Positions 50,556 to 60,343 are shown, numbered from the stretch's first letter. The stretch: 64,000 nt of DNA from an uncultured Bacilli bacterium (GCA_910584655.1 CAJUBJ010000002.1:186001-250000), one strand, 5' to 3'. Translations and numbers: made by a program. Notes: a model not told the origin generated them from the letters alone.

Positions 50556-52152
50556 ATGATAATCCTACTATTTCATTTTCTTCTATATATATTTTTTCAT
50601 AATTTGGAGATTTAGGTAGTCCTGGCATTGTAATAATACTTCCTAAGTATATAGTTATAAATCCTGCTCCGTTATATAGTTTTATATTTTTTACTGTTAC
50701 CTCATAATTTTCTGGATAACCTAATTTATCCTTGTCATCTGAAATTGAATATTGGGTTTTAGCTATACATATTGGAAGTTTATCAAGATTGTTTTTTTCT
50801 AAATCAGAAATAATTTTTAAAGCTTCTTCACTATAGTTTATTTTACTTGCTTTATAAATATCTTCTAAAATACTTTTTATTTTATCTTTTATTGGCAAAT
50901 TCAAATCGTATAGTGGATGATAGTTTTCTTTATTATCAATTGATAGAATTTCATTTGCTAAGTCAATTGCTCCTTCTCCACCATCTTTATATGCTGTAGA
51001 TATCGCAAATCTTACTTTTTGTTCTTGACAATAATTTCTTACATATTCAATATCTTCATTTGTATCGTTATCAAATTTATTTAAACATACTACAATATTT
51101 TTAGTCATGTTTTTTAAAATATCTATATGGGCTTTCAAATTTATGATTCCTTCATTTAAATTATCATTTCCATTATATTTTAGAGCTTTAATTGTAGTTA
51201 CTAAAACAGTTGCGTGAGGCATTAAGTTATTAGCTCGGCATTTAATATCAAAGAATTTTAATGCTCCCAAATCTGAACCAAAACCAGCTTCTGTTATACA
51301 ATAATCACTAAGTTTTAAAGATGAAGTTGTTGCAATAACGCTTGAGCAACCATGAGCGATGTTGGCAAATGGGCCTCCATGTATAATAACAGGATTATGT
51401 TCTAAAGTTTGAACTAAATTAGGTTTAATAGCATCTTTTAATAATACTAATAATGATCCTGTTACATTTAAATTACTAGCAAAGATTGGTTTATTATCTT
51501 TTGTATATGCTAATAATATATTATCTAATTTTACCTTCAAATCGTCCATATCTTTTGCTAAACAAAGAATTGCCATTATCTCACTTGCTGCTGTAATATC
51601 AAATTTTTCTTTGCGTTCGTAGTTTTTACTATGTATAGAAATATCTTTTAAGGCACGATCATTAACATCTAAACATCTGTTGAACACTATTCTAGATTCA
51701 TCAATATTTAAATTGTTTCCTTGAAAAATATGATTATCTATAGCAGCACAAATTAAATTATTTGCAGCTGTAATAGCATGAAAGTCTCCTGTAAAATTTA
51801 AATTTATATCTTCCATTGGAATAACTTGAGATTTTCCACCACCAGTTGCTCCACCTTTAATACCAAATACTGGTCCTAAAGATGGCTCACGTAATGAAGC
51901 TGAAGCTTTAATTCCTAATTTACACATTGCATCTAAAAGACCTATAGACACAGTCGTTTTTCCTTCCCCAAATGGAGTTGGTGATGTAGCTGTTACTAAT
52001 ACTAATTTACCATAATCTCCTTCGATGTCTTTATAATTAATTTTTGCTTTATAATTTCCATATAGCTCTAAGCTATTTTTAATACTTAAGGAATCTGCTA
52101 TCTCATTAATATGTTTTAATTCTACACTATGTGCTATTTCAATATCTGTCAT
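50554..52152 (-). CDS. fhs: Formate-tetrahydrofolate ligase
   Basis: ATP-dependent synthesis of 10-formyl-THF from formate, feeding purine synthesis and Fmt. The product is about 532 aa, slightly shorter than the usual 556. The P-loop-like ATP site ATSPTPFGEGKTTVSIGL is intact. Also present: REPSLGPVFGIKGGATGGG, TGDFHAITAANNL and NRCLDVNDRALKDI, with the conserved EAGFGSDLG. The ATG at 52150-52152 has AGGTGAT upstream. Upstream is spoVIF on the same strand; the gap is 29 bases. Confidence 0.95.
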   Translation of the reverse strand: MTDIEIAHSVELKHINEIADSLSIKNSLELYGNYKAKINYKDIEGDYGKLVLVTATSPTPFGEGKTTVSIGLLDAMCKLGIKASASLREPSLGPVFGIKGGATGGGKSQVIPMEDINLNFTGDFHAITAANNLICAAIDNHIFQGNNLNIDESRIVFNRCLDVNDRALKDISIHSKNYERKEKFDITAASEIMAILCLAKDMDDLKVKLDNILLAYTKDNKPIFASNLNVTGSLLVLLKDAIKPNLVQTLEHNPVIIHGGPFANIAHGCSSVIATTSSLKLSDYCITEAGFGSDLGALKFFDIKCRANNLMPHATVLVTTIKALKYNGNDNLNEGIINLKAHIDILKNMTKNIVVCLNKFDNDTNEDIEYVRNYCQEQKVRFAISTAYKDGGEGAIDLANEILSIDNKENYHPLYDLNLPIKDKIKSILEDIYKASKINYSEEALKIISDLEKNNLDKLPICIAKTQYSISDDKDKLGYPENYEVTVKNIKLYNGAGFITIYLGSIITMPGLPKSPNYEKIYIEENEIVGLS

Positions 52153-52181
52153 TTCAATCACCTGAAATTAGTATATAATAT

Positions 52182-52424
52182 TTAAAACATTTTATCTACA
52201 CTTTTAGGAACTTTACCTTTTAATATAGTATCTATTATTTTGTCTTCTTTTTCTTTTGGTACGTCTTTTCCAGTTAGAGATGACAATGTACTTATAACCT
52301 CTCTTAAAGATGTTTCATCTGTTAGATTTCCTTGTTGTAATTTGGAAGCTAATGAAAGGATTGTATCTTTATTAACCTTAGTTTTCTTTTCTACTTTAGA
52401 AAAAAATTTATCATCAAAATTCAT
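52182..52424 (-). CDS. spoVIF: Stage VI sporulation protein F, SpoVIF
   Basis: Small protein needed for coat assembly and SigK-directed GerE action in B. subtilis. The 80-aa product matches the family: FFSKVEKKTKVNKDTILSLA, QGNLTDETSLREVISTLSS, KDVPKEKEDKIIDTILKGK, ending in SVDKMF. Length and the KEKEDKI block are characteristic. AGGTGAT precedes the ATG. It is divergent from the DUF1540 gene 89 bases away. Confidence 0.88.
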   Translation of the reverse strand: MNFDDKFFSKVEKKTKVNKDTILSLASKLQQGNLTDETSLREVISTLSSLTGKDVPKEKEDKIIDTILKGKVPKSVDKMF

Positions 52425-52513
52425 AAAATCACCTATTATATTCTATGTAAAAAATAAAATAAGTTTTCTGAATAATATATAAAATGATGACAATAATATT
52501 AATGGTGATATAA

Positions 52514-52678
52514 ATGGAAAATAATTTTAGACAAAAAATAGAATGTTGTGTTAAAGATTGTATACATTGTGAAGATGGATGTAGATGTAAATTAGAATCT
52601 ATACAAATATCTAAAGATATAAGAAATGAAAATACAATGTACAATACACTATGTCAAAACTATGAAGAAGAAAGATAA
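52514..52678 (+). CDS. DUF1540 Cys-rich miniprotein
   Basis: A 54-aa protein with six Cys before residue 25 and one later: IECCVKDCIHCEDGCRC, then LESIQISKDI and TLCQNYEEE. The Cys spacing fits DUF1540, a short domain of spore formers often annotated as unknown, probably metal-binding. The GGTGA site lies 5 bases before the ATG at 52514. The stop codon is in the loop of its terminator. It is divergent from spoVIF, which suggests sporulation-linked expression, but there is no direct proof. Confidence 0.82.
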   Translation: MENNFRQKIECCVKDCIHCEDGCRCKLESIQISKDIRNENTMYNTLCQNYEEER

Positions 52679-52692
52679 TTTTCTTCTTTTTT
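52665..52692 (+). terminator. Intrinsic terminator of the DUF1540 gene
   Basis: AAGAAGAAA (52665-52673) and TTTCTTCTT (52680-52688) pair around a 6-nt loop containing the stop codon. A T run follows. Confidence 0.75.
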
Positions 52693-52714
52693 AATATATT
52701 TTAATAGGGATGAT

Positions 52715-54079
52715 ATGATGAAGAGTCTAAAAAGTAAATATTGTATAATAGGACTAATTTTAATGATAATAATTATATTAATTTTAGTAATTTTGATGAT
52801 TATTAAAGAAGAAGATTTTAAATTTGATGATATTAGTTTTAGAATAGTTAAAAATAATTATATAATGCAAGTTAAGTATCCTAATTTTAATGCTCAAAAA
52901 AAAATAAATAAAGAAATTAAAGAATATGTAGAGACGGAGAAAAAAAACTTTTTAAAAGAAATAAGTAATTCAGATATAAAAGATAATGAATTTAATATTA
53001 GTTATAGTTATACAATAAAGAATAATATTTATTCTTTTCATATTAGGACTTATTCTATCACTGGGAAGAATAATAAGTACTATCGAAGTGATAAAATATA
53101 TTATTTTGATAAAGAAAATAATAAAAATTTAAATTTAAATAATTTAATAATTAACGAGAAGATATATGAAGTATTTAAAGATAAGATTATGAATTATGAA
53201 AATGATAACAATCTATATATTGATGAAGACAAAATAAGGAATAATTTTGATTCTAATAAGGATAATTATAACTTGATAATGTTTGGCGAAGATAATTTGC
53301 AATTAATATTAGAGCCACATAAGATTAATGACTATAATAGAGAAATAATTATTAATGTAAAATATAATGATATTATTTATTATTTAAATAAAAACTATTT
53401 TAAATTAATAAAAAGCAAAAATGAAGAAATGTCAAAAATCGAATCATCTATAATTAGAGACAAAACACAATTTGCTGGAAAAAAGCTAGTTGCTTTAACT
53501 TTTGATGATGGTCCTAGTTATGATAAAACAAAAAAGTTAATCGACGAGTTAGATAAAAAGAATGCTAGAGTTTCATTCTTTATGTTAGGTGAAAATGCAA
53601 TCAAACAGGGTGAATTAGTGAAGGAAATTTATAATAGAGGTCATACGATTGGTTCACATACTTATGATCATAAGCAATTAACGAAACTGAAAGATAATGA
53701 AATATTATATGAAGTAAACTATACAAATGAAATAATAAAGAATATTACAGGTAGTGATGTTAAATATTTAAGACCTCCTTATGGAAGTTATAATGAAGAA
53801 ATGTTAAAATTATTTAATATGAGTTTTATTTTATGGAATGTTGATGTAGAAGATTGGAAATTAAAAAATGATAAAAAGATAGCTGACTATATAATAAATA
53901 ATGTTAATGATGGAGATATCGTTTTACTACACGATATTCATAATGAAACTATAGATGGTGTTTTAATGGCAATAGATAAGTTACAAAAAGATGGATATGC
54001 TTTTGTTTCAATTGATGAATTAATAAATTTTAAAGATATAAAACTTGAATTTCACAAAGCTTATAGGTATTTAAAATAA
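52715..54079 (+). CDS. Polysaccharide deacetylase (NodB domain), membrane-anchored
   Basis: Cell-wall sugar deacetylase of 454 aa. An N-terminal TM (about residues 10-30) and a roughly 210-residue extracytoplasmic region (DUF3298-like or PgdA-type) precede the NodB domain. Its motifs are complete: TFDDGPS (262-268), SHTYDH (314-319), RPPYGSY and WNVDVEDWK, with LLHDIH near the end. It probably deacetylates GlcNAc or MurNAc, which may give lysozyme resistance or a spore-cortex role; the substrate is unknown. It starts with AUG AUG; the first has GGGATGAT upstream. Confidence 0.9.
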   Translation: MMKSLKSKYCIIGLILMIIIILILVILMIIKEEDFKFDDISFRIVKNNYIMQVKYPNFNAQKKINKEIKEYVETEKKNFLKEISNSDIKDNEFNISYSYTIKNNIYSFHIRTYSITGKNNKYYRSDKIYYFDKENNKNLNLNNLIINEKIYEVFKDKIMNYENDNNLYIDEDKIRNNFDSNKDNYNLIMFGEDNLQLILEPHKINDYNREIIINVKYNDIIYYLNKNYFKLIKSKNEEMSKIESSIIRDKTQFAGKKLVALTFDDGPSYDKTKKLIDELDKKNARVSFFMLGENAIKQGELVKEIYNRGHTIGSHTYDHKQLTKLKDNEILYEVNYTNEIIKNITGSDVKYLRPPYGSYNEEMLKLFNMSFILWNVDVEDWKLKNDKKIADYIINNVNDGDIVLLHDIHNETIDGVLMAIDKLQKDGYAFVSIDELINFKDIKLEFHKAYRYLK

Positions 54080-54082
54080 ATA

Positions 54083-54114
54083 AAAAACATTATAAACGCA
54101 TATAATGTTTTTTT
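54083..54114. terminator. Bidirectional terminator between deacetylase and priA
   Basis: AAAACATTATA (54084-54094) and TATAATGTTTT (54101-54111) form an 11-bp stem with a 6-nt loop and A and T runs outside. Confidence 0.85.
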
Positions 54115-56293
54115 ATAATTGTAATGGATTGTTATCTATTTCAATATTTACTTTGTTATTTAGCATATATATTTCGTCTAATTCTTTTAGACAATTAAAT
54201 AATTTAGAGTCTCTTTTATATTTTAAGATTATTTGAAAACGATATATATTATTTATTTTGAACATAGAAGCAGTTGTTGGTCCTAAAATTATTGTATCGT
54301 TACTTACATTTTTGGCTAAATAGTTTTTTACTTTAATAATTTCTTTTGAAGCCAAATCATAATCTTTAGAAGCTATTTTAATACTTGTTAAATAATAATA
54401 AGGTGGATAATCTAGTTTGTGACGATTATTCATCTCATAATTATAAAATTTCATATAGTCTTGTTCTTGAACACATTTTAATGTAAAGTTGTCAGGATTA
54501 AATGTTTGTAATATAACTTCCCCTTTTAATTCGCTACGCCCTGCTCTCCCTGCTACTTGAGATAATAATGCAAATGTTCTTTCACCACTTCTAAAATCAG
54601 GTATGTTTAATGTGGAATCTGCATTGATTACTCCAACTAGGGTTACTAAAGGAAAGTTCAACCCTTTGGAAATCATTTGTGTGCCAAGTAAAATGTCATA
54701 TTCATGATTTCTAAATTTATTTATGATAACTTCATGAGCACCTTTGTTTCTTGTTGTATCGGCATCCATTCTTATAGTTCTGGCTTCTGGAAAAATTTTT
54801 TTTATTTCAAGTTCGAGTTTTTCGGTTCCTAGTCCATAGTCTGTTAAAGCCTTTTCATGACATTCTGGACATTCATCATCTTTAAAAATTGTATATCCGC
54901 AATAATGACATCTTAGATTATTAGAAGATTTGTGATAAGTTAAAGCTATATCACAATATGGACATTTATATGTAAATCCACATGCTTTACAAGATATAAC
55001 TGTTGAATAACCTCTTCTATTTAGAAGAAGAATTGTCTGCTCCTTTTTTATCAAACGATCTAAAATCTTAGATTTTAAAACACTTGAGAAAATTGTATTA
55101 CGTTTTTTCATTTCTTCAGACATATCAACTATTTCTACAGTTGGTAAAACGGAAGTTCCTGCTCTTTTTCGCATTGGAATATATTTATAAACACCTTTTA
55201 GGGCACGAGCCATACTTTCTAAAGATGGTGTAGCGCTACCTAATATAATAGGAATATGATTATATTTTTTACGAAATTCTGCCATATCTAGGGCATGATA
55301 ACGAGGATTAGAATCTTGTTTAAAAGTTTCACTATGTTCTTCATCTATAATAATAATTCCTAGATTTGTTAAAGGTGTAAAAATGGCACTACGTGTCCCT
55401 ACAACAATATGAACTTCATCTCTTAATATTTTTAAATATTCATCATATTTTTCACCATTAGATAAACCACTATGGAAAATGGCTACATCATCACCAAAAT
55501 GACTATAAAATTTATTTACTATTTGAGCAGTTAATGATATTTCTGGGACAAGCATTATAGCTTTTTTATTTTGCCCTACCACTCTCTTTATAAGTTCAAT
55601 ATAAACTTCTGTTTTACCTGATCCTGTTATGCCATGTAAAAGATAAGTATCTTCACTGTTTATATCAATTGAATTTAATGCTATTTGCTGTTCTTTAGTG
55701 AACGTTATATTATTATTTTCTATTTTATGATTATTTAGACGATATATTTGTTCTTTTTCTTCGCAAATTATTTTTTCGTTAAATAAGACATTTAAAGTTG
55801 CAGATGAAAAAGTATTTTTAAGAATCTTAGATTCTAATAATAACTTTTTTAATATATCTATCTGTTTTATTCTTCTTGGATATTTATTAATGTACTCCTC
55901 CACCTCAGCTTTACTTTTATTTAGTTTTATATAAGTTAAATATTTCGAATAATTTGTCTTTTGCTCTTTTACTTTAAGAGAACTTGGTAACATCGTTTGA
56001 TATGCTGTAATTTTAGTACATAAAGTTTTACTTTGTAAGAAACTACCTAACTTCATTAATTCATCATTAAGACAAAAATGTTTATCTATAATACTAGATA
56101 TTTCTTTTAGTTCATATGAAGAATTATGATTATCAACTATTTTAGTTACAAAACCATTAATTTTTTTGGATCCAAAAGGAACTAAGACTTTCATTCCTAC
56201 TTTAATGTCTTTACGTAAGATTTCGGGAATTATGTATGTAAAAGTTTTATCTATTGATTTAGCACTATATTCTACTAATACTTCTGCATACAT
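54113..56293 (-). CDS. priA: Primosomal replication restart helicase PriA
   Basis: 3'-5' helicase that reloads the replisome at stalled forks. The 726-aa product has an N-terminal 3'-DNA-binding domain (VLVEYSAKSIDKTFTYIIP, KVLVPFGSKKINGFV), Walker A GITGSGKTEVYIEL, DEEH box in IIIDEEHSETFKQD, LNRRGYS and zinc-binding Cys pairs (CKACGFTYKCPYCD, CHYCG, CPECH). The C-terminal helicase motifs include GTQMISKGLNFP and QVAGRAGR. GGAGTGAT precedes the ATG. It ties in with DnaB, DnaI and ParCE elsewhere in the window. Confidence 0.97.
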   Translation of the reverse strand: MYAEVLVEYSAKSIDKTFTYIIPEILRKDIKVGMKVLVPFGSKKINGFVTKIVDNHNSSYELKEISSIIDKHFCLNDELMKLGSFLQSKTLCTKITAYQTMLPSSLKVKEQKTNYSKYLTYIKLNKSKAEVEEYINKYPRRIKQIDILKKLLLESKILKNTFSSATLNVLFNEKIICEEKEQIYRLNNHKIENNNITFTKEQQIALNSIDINSEDTYLLHGITGSGKTEVYIELIKRVVGQNKKAIMLVPEISLTAQIVNKFYSHFGDDVAIFHSGLSNGEKYDEYLKILRDEVHIVVGTRSAIFTPLTNLGIIIIDEEHSETFKQDSNPRYHALDMAEFRKKYNHIPIILGSATPSLESMARALKGVYKYIPMRKRAGTSVLPTVEIVDMSEEMKKRNTIFSSVLKSKILDRLIKKEQTILLLNRRGYSTVISCKACGFTYKCPYCDIALTYHKSSNNLRCHYCGYTIFKDDECPECHEKALTDYGLGTEKLELEIKKIFPEARTIRMDADTTRNKGAHEVIINKFRNHEYDILLGTQMISKGLNFPLVTLVGVINADSTLNIPDFRSGERTFALLSQVAGRAGRSELKGEVILQTFNPDNFTLKCVQEQDYMKFYNYEMNNRHKLDYPPYYYLTSIKIASKDYDLASKEIIKVKNYLAKNVSNDTIILGPTTASMFKINNIYRFQIILKYKRDSKLFNCLKELDEIYMLNNKVNIEIDNNPLQL

Positions 56294-56461
56294 AAAATCA
56301 CTCCAATCTTTTAAATCTTTTTTATTATATCATGTATGAATTTTTTTGTTGAGTAAAAGTAACTAATTTACAAGTTATATTTATAAAGTTTTATATAATA
56401 TAAATTTGATTTTTTAAGATAAGTTTGATAGAATTTCTTAAATATTTAAGGGGGAATTACT

Positions 56462-58066
56462 ATGAATCCAATATTAGCTTATTGGTTTGTTAAAACTGGT
56501 GTGAATAATTTTATTAATGGGTTAGCACTGAGTTTAGCTGCAAGAACATTTAATAGTGATAATTTTGTTAAGGAATATGAAGAAATATTAAAAAAGCATG
56601 TTAATACTATTGGATTTAGTATTCCTAATCTAGAAAATAAAGAAATTTTATTACCATATTTAATTAAGCTTACTGAAAATGTTACTGATGATGAATTAAA
56701 TTTAGTAATGAATAGAATTGAAAATGTAACAATAAAGCGAGGATTACCTAATTTGTCTAATACAGGAACGTATAATCCAAGATTTAATGTTTTAAAATAT
56801 GTTTTCAAAAGTTCAATTGGGCATGAATTTTTACATTTAGCTTCAAGTTTTTATGATAAATTAAATAATATTTGGCTATGTGGATTTCAAAGAGTTAAAG
56901 ATAATTTAATAATTGGACGTGGTTTAAATGAAGGATATACAGAGCTTTTGGCATCAAGATATTATAACAAAGATGGTAAAGTAAGCGCTTATACTTCTTT
57001 AGTAAACATATGTGAAATGTTAGAATTATTTTTTGACAATGATAATGATATGAGAAAATTGTATTTTTCATGTAATTTACCTGAGTTTATAAAAAAAATG
57101 AATGAATATATGACAGATGCTGAAGTATATAAGTTATTATTTGAAATGGATTTAGAAATAAAAACGATTAGTCCAAAAAGATGCAAAGCTATTCAATCTT
57201 TTCTTTATAATAAATTTATGAGTAAATGTAATGATCAAAAGAAAATAGATAAAATGAATGAATTAGCAATAAAAAGCGGAATACTTTGTTATTCTATATT
57301 AAATAAAGAAAAGGTAGAAAAGAAAATGGAGGCTTTATCTGCTAGTGATGTATTGAAAAAAACTTCTAGAGTGTATTTCAAAAAGACTGGCGCAATTATT
57401 GCTGCTTCGGCCATTATTTTAGCAGTTGGTCAATACAAAGATAAAGTTAAATATCCTTCTTCTTATGCTGAAACTTTAGTTAATAATTGTACACAAGACG
57501 AAGCATTCATCTTAAATGAGGAAATGTTTTTAAACGACTTACAAAATCATAAACCTGTTTCATCATATGATGGAAAATATCTATATCAAGCCATTATTTC
57601 TAGTAAAATAAAGTATTGTGATATCTTAGACGAATTTTATACTTTACATGGTGGAGATATTACTTTTAATACTTATAGAGCTATATGTTTAAACTATTAT
57701 TGTGATGCTGAACCAATATATGCGAACAATAAAATAGTTACATATGCATACTACCCTAACACCTCATTACCAGCGAATACGAAATATGAAATAATTGATG
57801 GTAAAGTTTATTATGTGAATGAATCTTTATTTAAAGAAATAATTTTACCTAATGGGGAGACAATAACTGAAATTAGTAGTGAGGAACTAAGCTCTTACGA
57901 TAAAATAGAACTTGTTGATTCTTTAACGGTTTCTTCTAAACCTTATATCGAAATAAAAGATTATAATTTATTATGTGATGCTGAAAAAACTCCTTATGTA
58001 TTTAGCGATGGTCATGAAGAAGACAAGTGGAATGTAGAATATTCTTTAGAATATAAAAAGAACTAA
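56462..58066 (+). CDS. Putative HExxH metalloprotease with internal TM, unknown family
   Basis: A 534-aa product. Residues 1-300 are soluble and contain HEFLH (121-125) in SSIGHEFLHLASSF, then RGLNEGYTELLASRYY with candidate third ligand Glu157 or Glu161, a gluzincin-like layout. A TM lies at about 309-323 and about 200 residues follow, probably extracytoplasmic, with Cys residues. If so, the protease domain faces the cytoplasm. No family was recognised. AAGGGGGA precedes the ATG. It is transcribed alone, divergent from priA. Confidence 0.72.
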   Translation: MNPILAYWFVKTGVNNFINGLALSLAARTFNSDNFVKEYEEILKKHVNTIGFSIPNLENKEILLPYLIKLTENVTDDELNLVMNRIENVTIKRGLPNLSNTGTYNPRFNVLKYVFKSSIGHEFLHLASSFYDKLNNIWLCGFQRVKDNLIIGRGLNEGYTELLASRYYNKDGKVSAYTSLVNICEMLELFFDNDNDMRKLYFSCNLPEFIKKMNEYMTDAEVYKLLFEMDLEIKTISPKRCKAIQSFLYNKFMSKCNDQKKIDKMNELAIKSGILCYSILNKEKVEKKMEALSASDVLKKTSRVYFKKTGAIIAASAIILAVGQYKDKVKYPSSYAETLVNNCTQDEAFILNEEMFLNDLQNHKPVSSYDGKYLYQAIISSKIKYCDILDEFYTLHGGDITFNTYRAICLNYYCDAEPIYANNKIVTYAYYPNTSLPANTKYEIIDGKVYYVNESLFKEIILPNGETITEISSEELSSYDKIELVDSLTVSSKPYIEIKDYNLLCDAEKTPYVFSDGHEEDKWNVEYSLEYKKN

Positions 58067-58129
58067 TACAAAACATTAGTTCTTTTTATTTAGTGGCATC
58101 ATTGATGCTGTATCACTAAACCCTTTTTT
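58056..58129 (+). terminator. Tandem hairpins after the HExxH protein gene
   Basis: First: AGAACTAAT and ATTAGTTCT with a T5 run (58059-58087), overlapping the stop. Second: TTTAGTG and CACTAAA (58089-58120) enclosing a GCATC-GATGC hairpin, then CCC and T6. The two hairpins in a row may both terminate the plus-strand transcript. Confidence 0.65.
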
Positions 58130-58143
58130 CTTTTATATTAGAA

Positions 58144-58869
58144 TTAGACTATTGAGTCTAATGCTAATCCAATCATATTATCTAGAGAAGTTTGTCTGTC
58201 TTCTGGAGTTACTATTACATTACTAAACTTTGAATCAACAGCAGTTACAATAACTGCAGCTTCACGATTGAATGAATTTGCAATATGAATAAGTCCAAAA
58301 CTTTCCATTTCTTCACCCAATATAGTTAAATCTTTTGGAACACGAGCCATAAGCGCATCATCATCAACATATGGTCCAAAAACATCAGTAGTCATTAATG
58401 TTCCTTTATGAATTTTTAATTTTTTAACTTTAGCAGTTTCATAAATTCTATTTACCAAATCCATTGATGGGATAACAACATTTTCTTTATAACCATTGTA
58501 AGAAAATGCAAAGCTAGATTCTGTATAAACTTTATCAGCCAAAATTATCTCTGGAATCTCTACACTTTCATGTGATACCCCACATGTACCAATGCGAATA
58601 ATTTTTTGAACATTATAGTAGTAGAATAATTCGAAAGCATATATTCCGCATGATGGCATCCCCATTCCTGAGCCCATTACTGTTATTCTTTTCTTCTTAT
58701 AATATCCAGTAAATCCTAACATATTTCTGACATCAGTTACTTGTTTTACATCTTTTAAAAATTTATCTGCAATATATTTTGCTCTCAAAGGATCACCTGG
58801 TAATATTACAATTTCAGCTATATCTTCTTTTTTAGCATTTATATGAATTGGTATACTTTGTGGTTTCAT
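58144..58869 (-). CDS. deoD: Purine-nucleoside phosphorylase DeoD
   Basis: Trimer-of-dimers nucleoside phosphorylase of purine salvage, 241 aa. Seen: HINAKKEDIAEIVILPGDPL, RAKYIADKFL, GYYKKKRITVMGSGMGMPS, IRIGTCG and GEEMESFGLI, all family signatures. The Asp of the catalytic segment is in TAVDSK (DeoD usually has S-D). GAGGAGG precedes the ATG. It is separate from the neighbouring PHP gene. Confidence 0.95.
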   Translation of the reverse strand: MKPQSIPIHINAKKEDIAEIVILPGDPLRAKYIADKFLKDVKQVTDVRNMLGFTGYYKKKRITVMGSGMGMPSCGIYAFELFYYYNVQKIIRIGTCGVSHESVEIPEIILADKVYTESSFAFSYNGYKENVVIPSMDLVNRIYETAKVKKLKIHKGTLMTTDVFGPYVDDDALMARVPKDLTILGEEMESFGLIHIANSFNREAAVIVTAVDSKFSNVIVTPEDRQTSLDNMIGLALDSIV

Positions 58870-58927
58870 ATACTCAGACCTCCTCTATGATTACATTATA
58901 TCTCATTTACAGTATAATTTTACATAT

Positions 58928-58963
58928 AAAAAACAACATTTACACTTTATTTTGTAAATGTTG
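58928..58963 (-). terminator. Intrinsic terminator of the PHP gene
   Basis: CAACATTTAC (58934-58943) and GTAAATGTTG (58954-58963) form a 10-bp stem followed on the minus strand by T6. It lies about 46 bases after the PHP stop. Confidence 0.8.
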
Positions 58964-59009
58964 CGTGTTAATATTGTACATTTTGTTTGCTTGAACTGGA
59001 CATGTTTTA

Positions 59010-59864
59010 TTATTTGTATCGACTTTTTATTTTTAAAACTAAACTCAAATCATCTTCATTAATATTAACATTATTTTTTATTCCACTTCCTAATTCAATA
59101 TCTGGTTTTACCTCAAATCCGTGGAAGTCAGTTCCACCTGTTTCAAGTAAATTAAATTCTATAGCTAAATTATGATAGAATTCACTCTGTTCTTTTGATG
59201 TTTTTGAATGATAAACTTCAATAGCTCCCAATCCAAGACTTTTTAAGTAACTCACTTCTGAACGTAATTCTTCATTTGTTAACTCTAAACTCCATGGATG
59301 AGCTAATGATGCAATTCCACCTGCATTAGTAATTATGTTTATACATTCCTCTGCTGTAATGCTTTTTTTTAAATGCCTAACTTTTGTATCTTGTAGATAT
59401 TCATCAAAAGCCTCATTTACATCTTTTACATAGCCATATTTAATCATAATTAAAGCTAGTTGAGGTCTTCCTATTCTTCCTTCTTTTGCAAGTAACTGGT
59501 TAATTTCTTCTTCAGGAAGATAAATATTATAATCTTCTTCTAATTGTTTTATATATAATTTTATTGTTTCAATAGAATTTTCTTTAAGTTCTTTTAACGT
59601 TCTATTTAAAGATTCATTATATAAATCAAAATTATATCCTAATATATGCATTTGACCCTTATCAACTTTAGCATTCAACTCTACTCCACTATAAATATTT
59701 ATGCTAGAAGGATGTAAGTTTATTAACTTTTTTGAACCTTCAATATCATCATGATCTGTTATAGCAAAATATTTTAATCCTTTTGACTTAGCTAAATTTA
59801 GCAGCTCTTCTGGCGCTAACGTACCATCAGAATGAATACTATGAGTATGCAAATCTACTTTCAT
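59010..59864 (-). CDS. PHP-domain phosphoesterase (YciV/RNase AM-like)
   Basis: A 284-aa metal-dependent PHP protein. The metal site residues are visible: DLHTHSIHSDG (HxH), AITDHDD, the GVELNAKV segment and SLAHPWSLE, with GGTDFHG near the C-terminus. Relatives hydrolyse nucleotide 3',5'-bisphosphates or trim RNA 5' ends; the substrate is not clear here. AGGTGA precedes the ATG. It starts 7 bases after the stop of the cytidine-deaminase-like gene and so is probably co-transcribed with it. Confidence 0.88.
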   Translation of the reverse strand: MKVDLHTHSIHSDGTLAPEELLNLAKSKGLKYFAITDHDDIEGSKKLINLHPSSINIYSGVELNAKVDKGQMHILGYNFDLYNESLNRTLKELKENSIETIKLYIKQLEEDYNIYLPEEEINQLLAKEGRIGRPQLALIMIKYGYVKDVNEAFDEYLQDTKVRHLKKSITAEECINIITNAGGIASLAHPWSLELTNEELRSEVSYLKSLGLGAIEVYHSKTSKEQSEFYHNLAIEFNLLETGGTDFHGFEVKPDIELGSGIKNNVNINEDDLSLVLKIKSRYK

Positions 59865-59871
59865 TTTTCAC

Positions 59872-60282
59872 CTAGTTCTTTCTATTACGAAAAGTTCCCC
59901 ACCATTCTGGAATTAGTTCTGATAATTTACATACTTTTTTCTTATTAAAGTCGACTAATATCTCTACTTCATCTGGGTTTTGACAAAATTCTAATAAATA
60001 ATCAAAACAAATATCACTTGGTGTAATAACTTCTTCTAATTCATTTAAAATAACCATTTTCTTTATTTTATTTTCTTTGTCATTTAACATAGACATAATC
60101 GCACTTTCTTCAGCGCTATTGCTAATACTTGTATTAGAAGTTATATTTATGCCACAATAAATCTTATTATTTTCTCCTAGTATAGCGCAAGAATTATTAC
60201 CATATTCTATAAAAGGAGAAATAGAAGAAGCGTTTAGTTTATCTTTAGCTTCTTTATAAAGTGTTGTCCATATACTATCCAT
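59872..60282 (-). CDS. Cytidine-deaminase-fold protein with altered zinc site
   Basis: A 136-aa product with a CDA-like layout (ASSISPFIEYGNNSCAILGE, KIYCGINITSNTSI). The zinc-binding H/C-A-E is S-A-E (56-58) in NSAEESAI, and the PCxxC motif reads PSDIC (88-92), so the first His/Cys and second Cys ligands are Ser. Glu58 and Cys92 remain. Deaminase activity is doubtful; a nucleoside-binding role is possible. AAGGTGC precedes the ATG. The next gene encodes a PHP phosphoesterase. Confidence 0.75.
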   Translation of the reverse strand: MDSIWTTLYKEAKDKLNASSISPFIEYGNNSCAILGENNKIYCGINITSNTSISNSAEESAIMSMLNDKENKIKKMVILNELEEVITPSDICFDYLLEFCQNPDEVEILVDFNKKKVCKLSELIPEWWGTFRNRKN

Positions 60283-60343
60283 AAAAGCACCTTCTTTTAG
60301 TTATTTATAATAACATAGGATATATAAATTTACAAATGACAAA

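Noticed and set aside
52429..52644. Minus-strand open frame opposite the DUF1540 gene
   Set aside because: The plus strand encodes a recognisable Cys-rich domain with a ribosome site and terminator; the opposite frame has neither.
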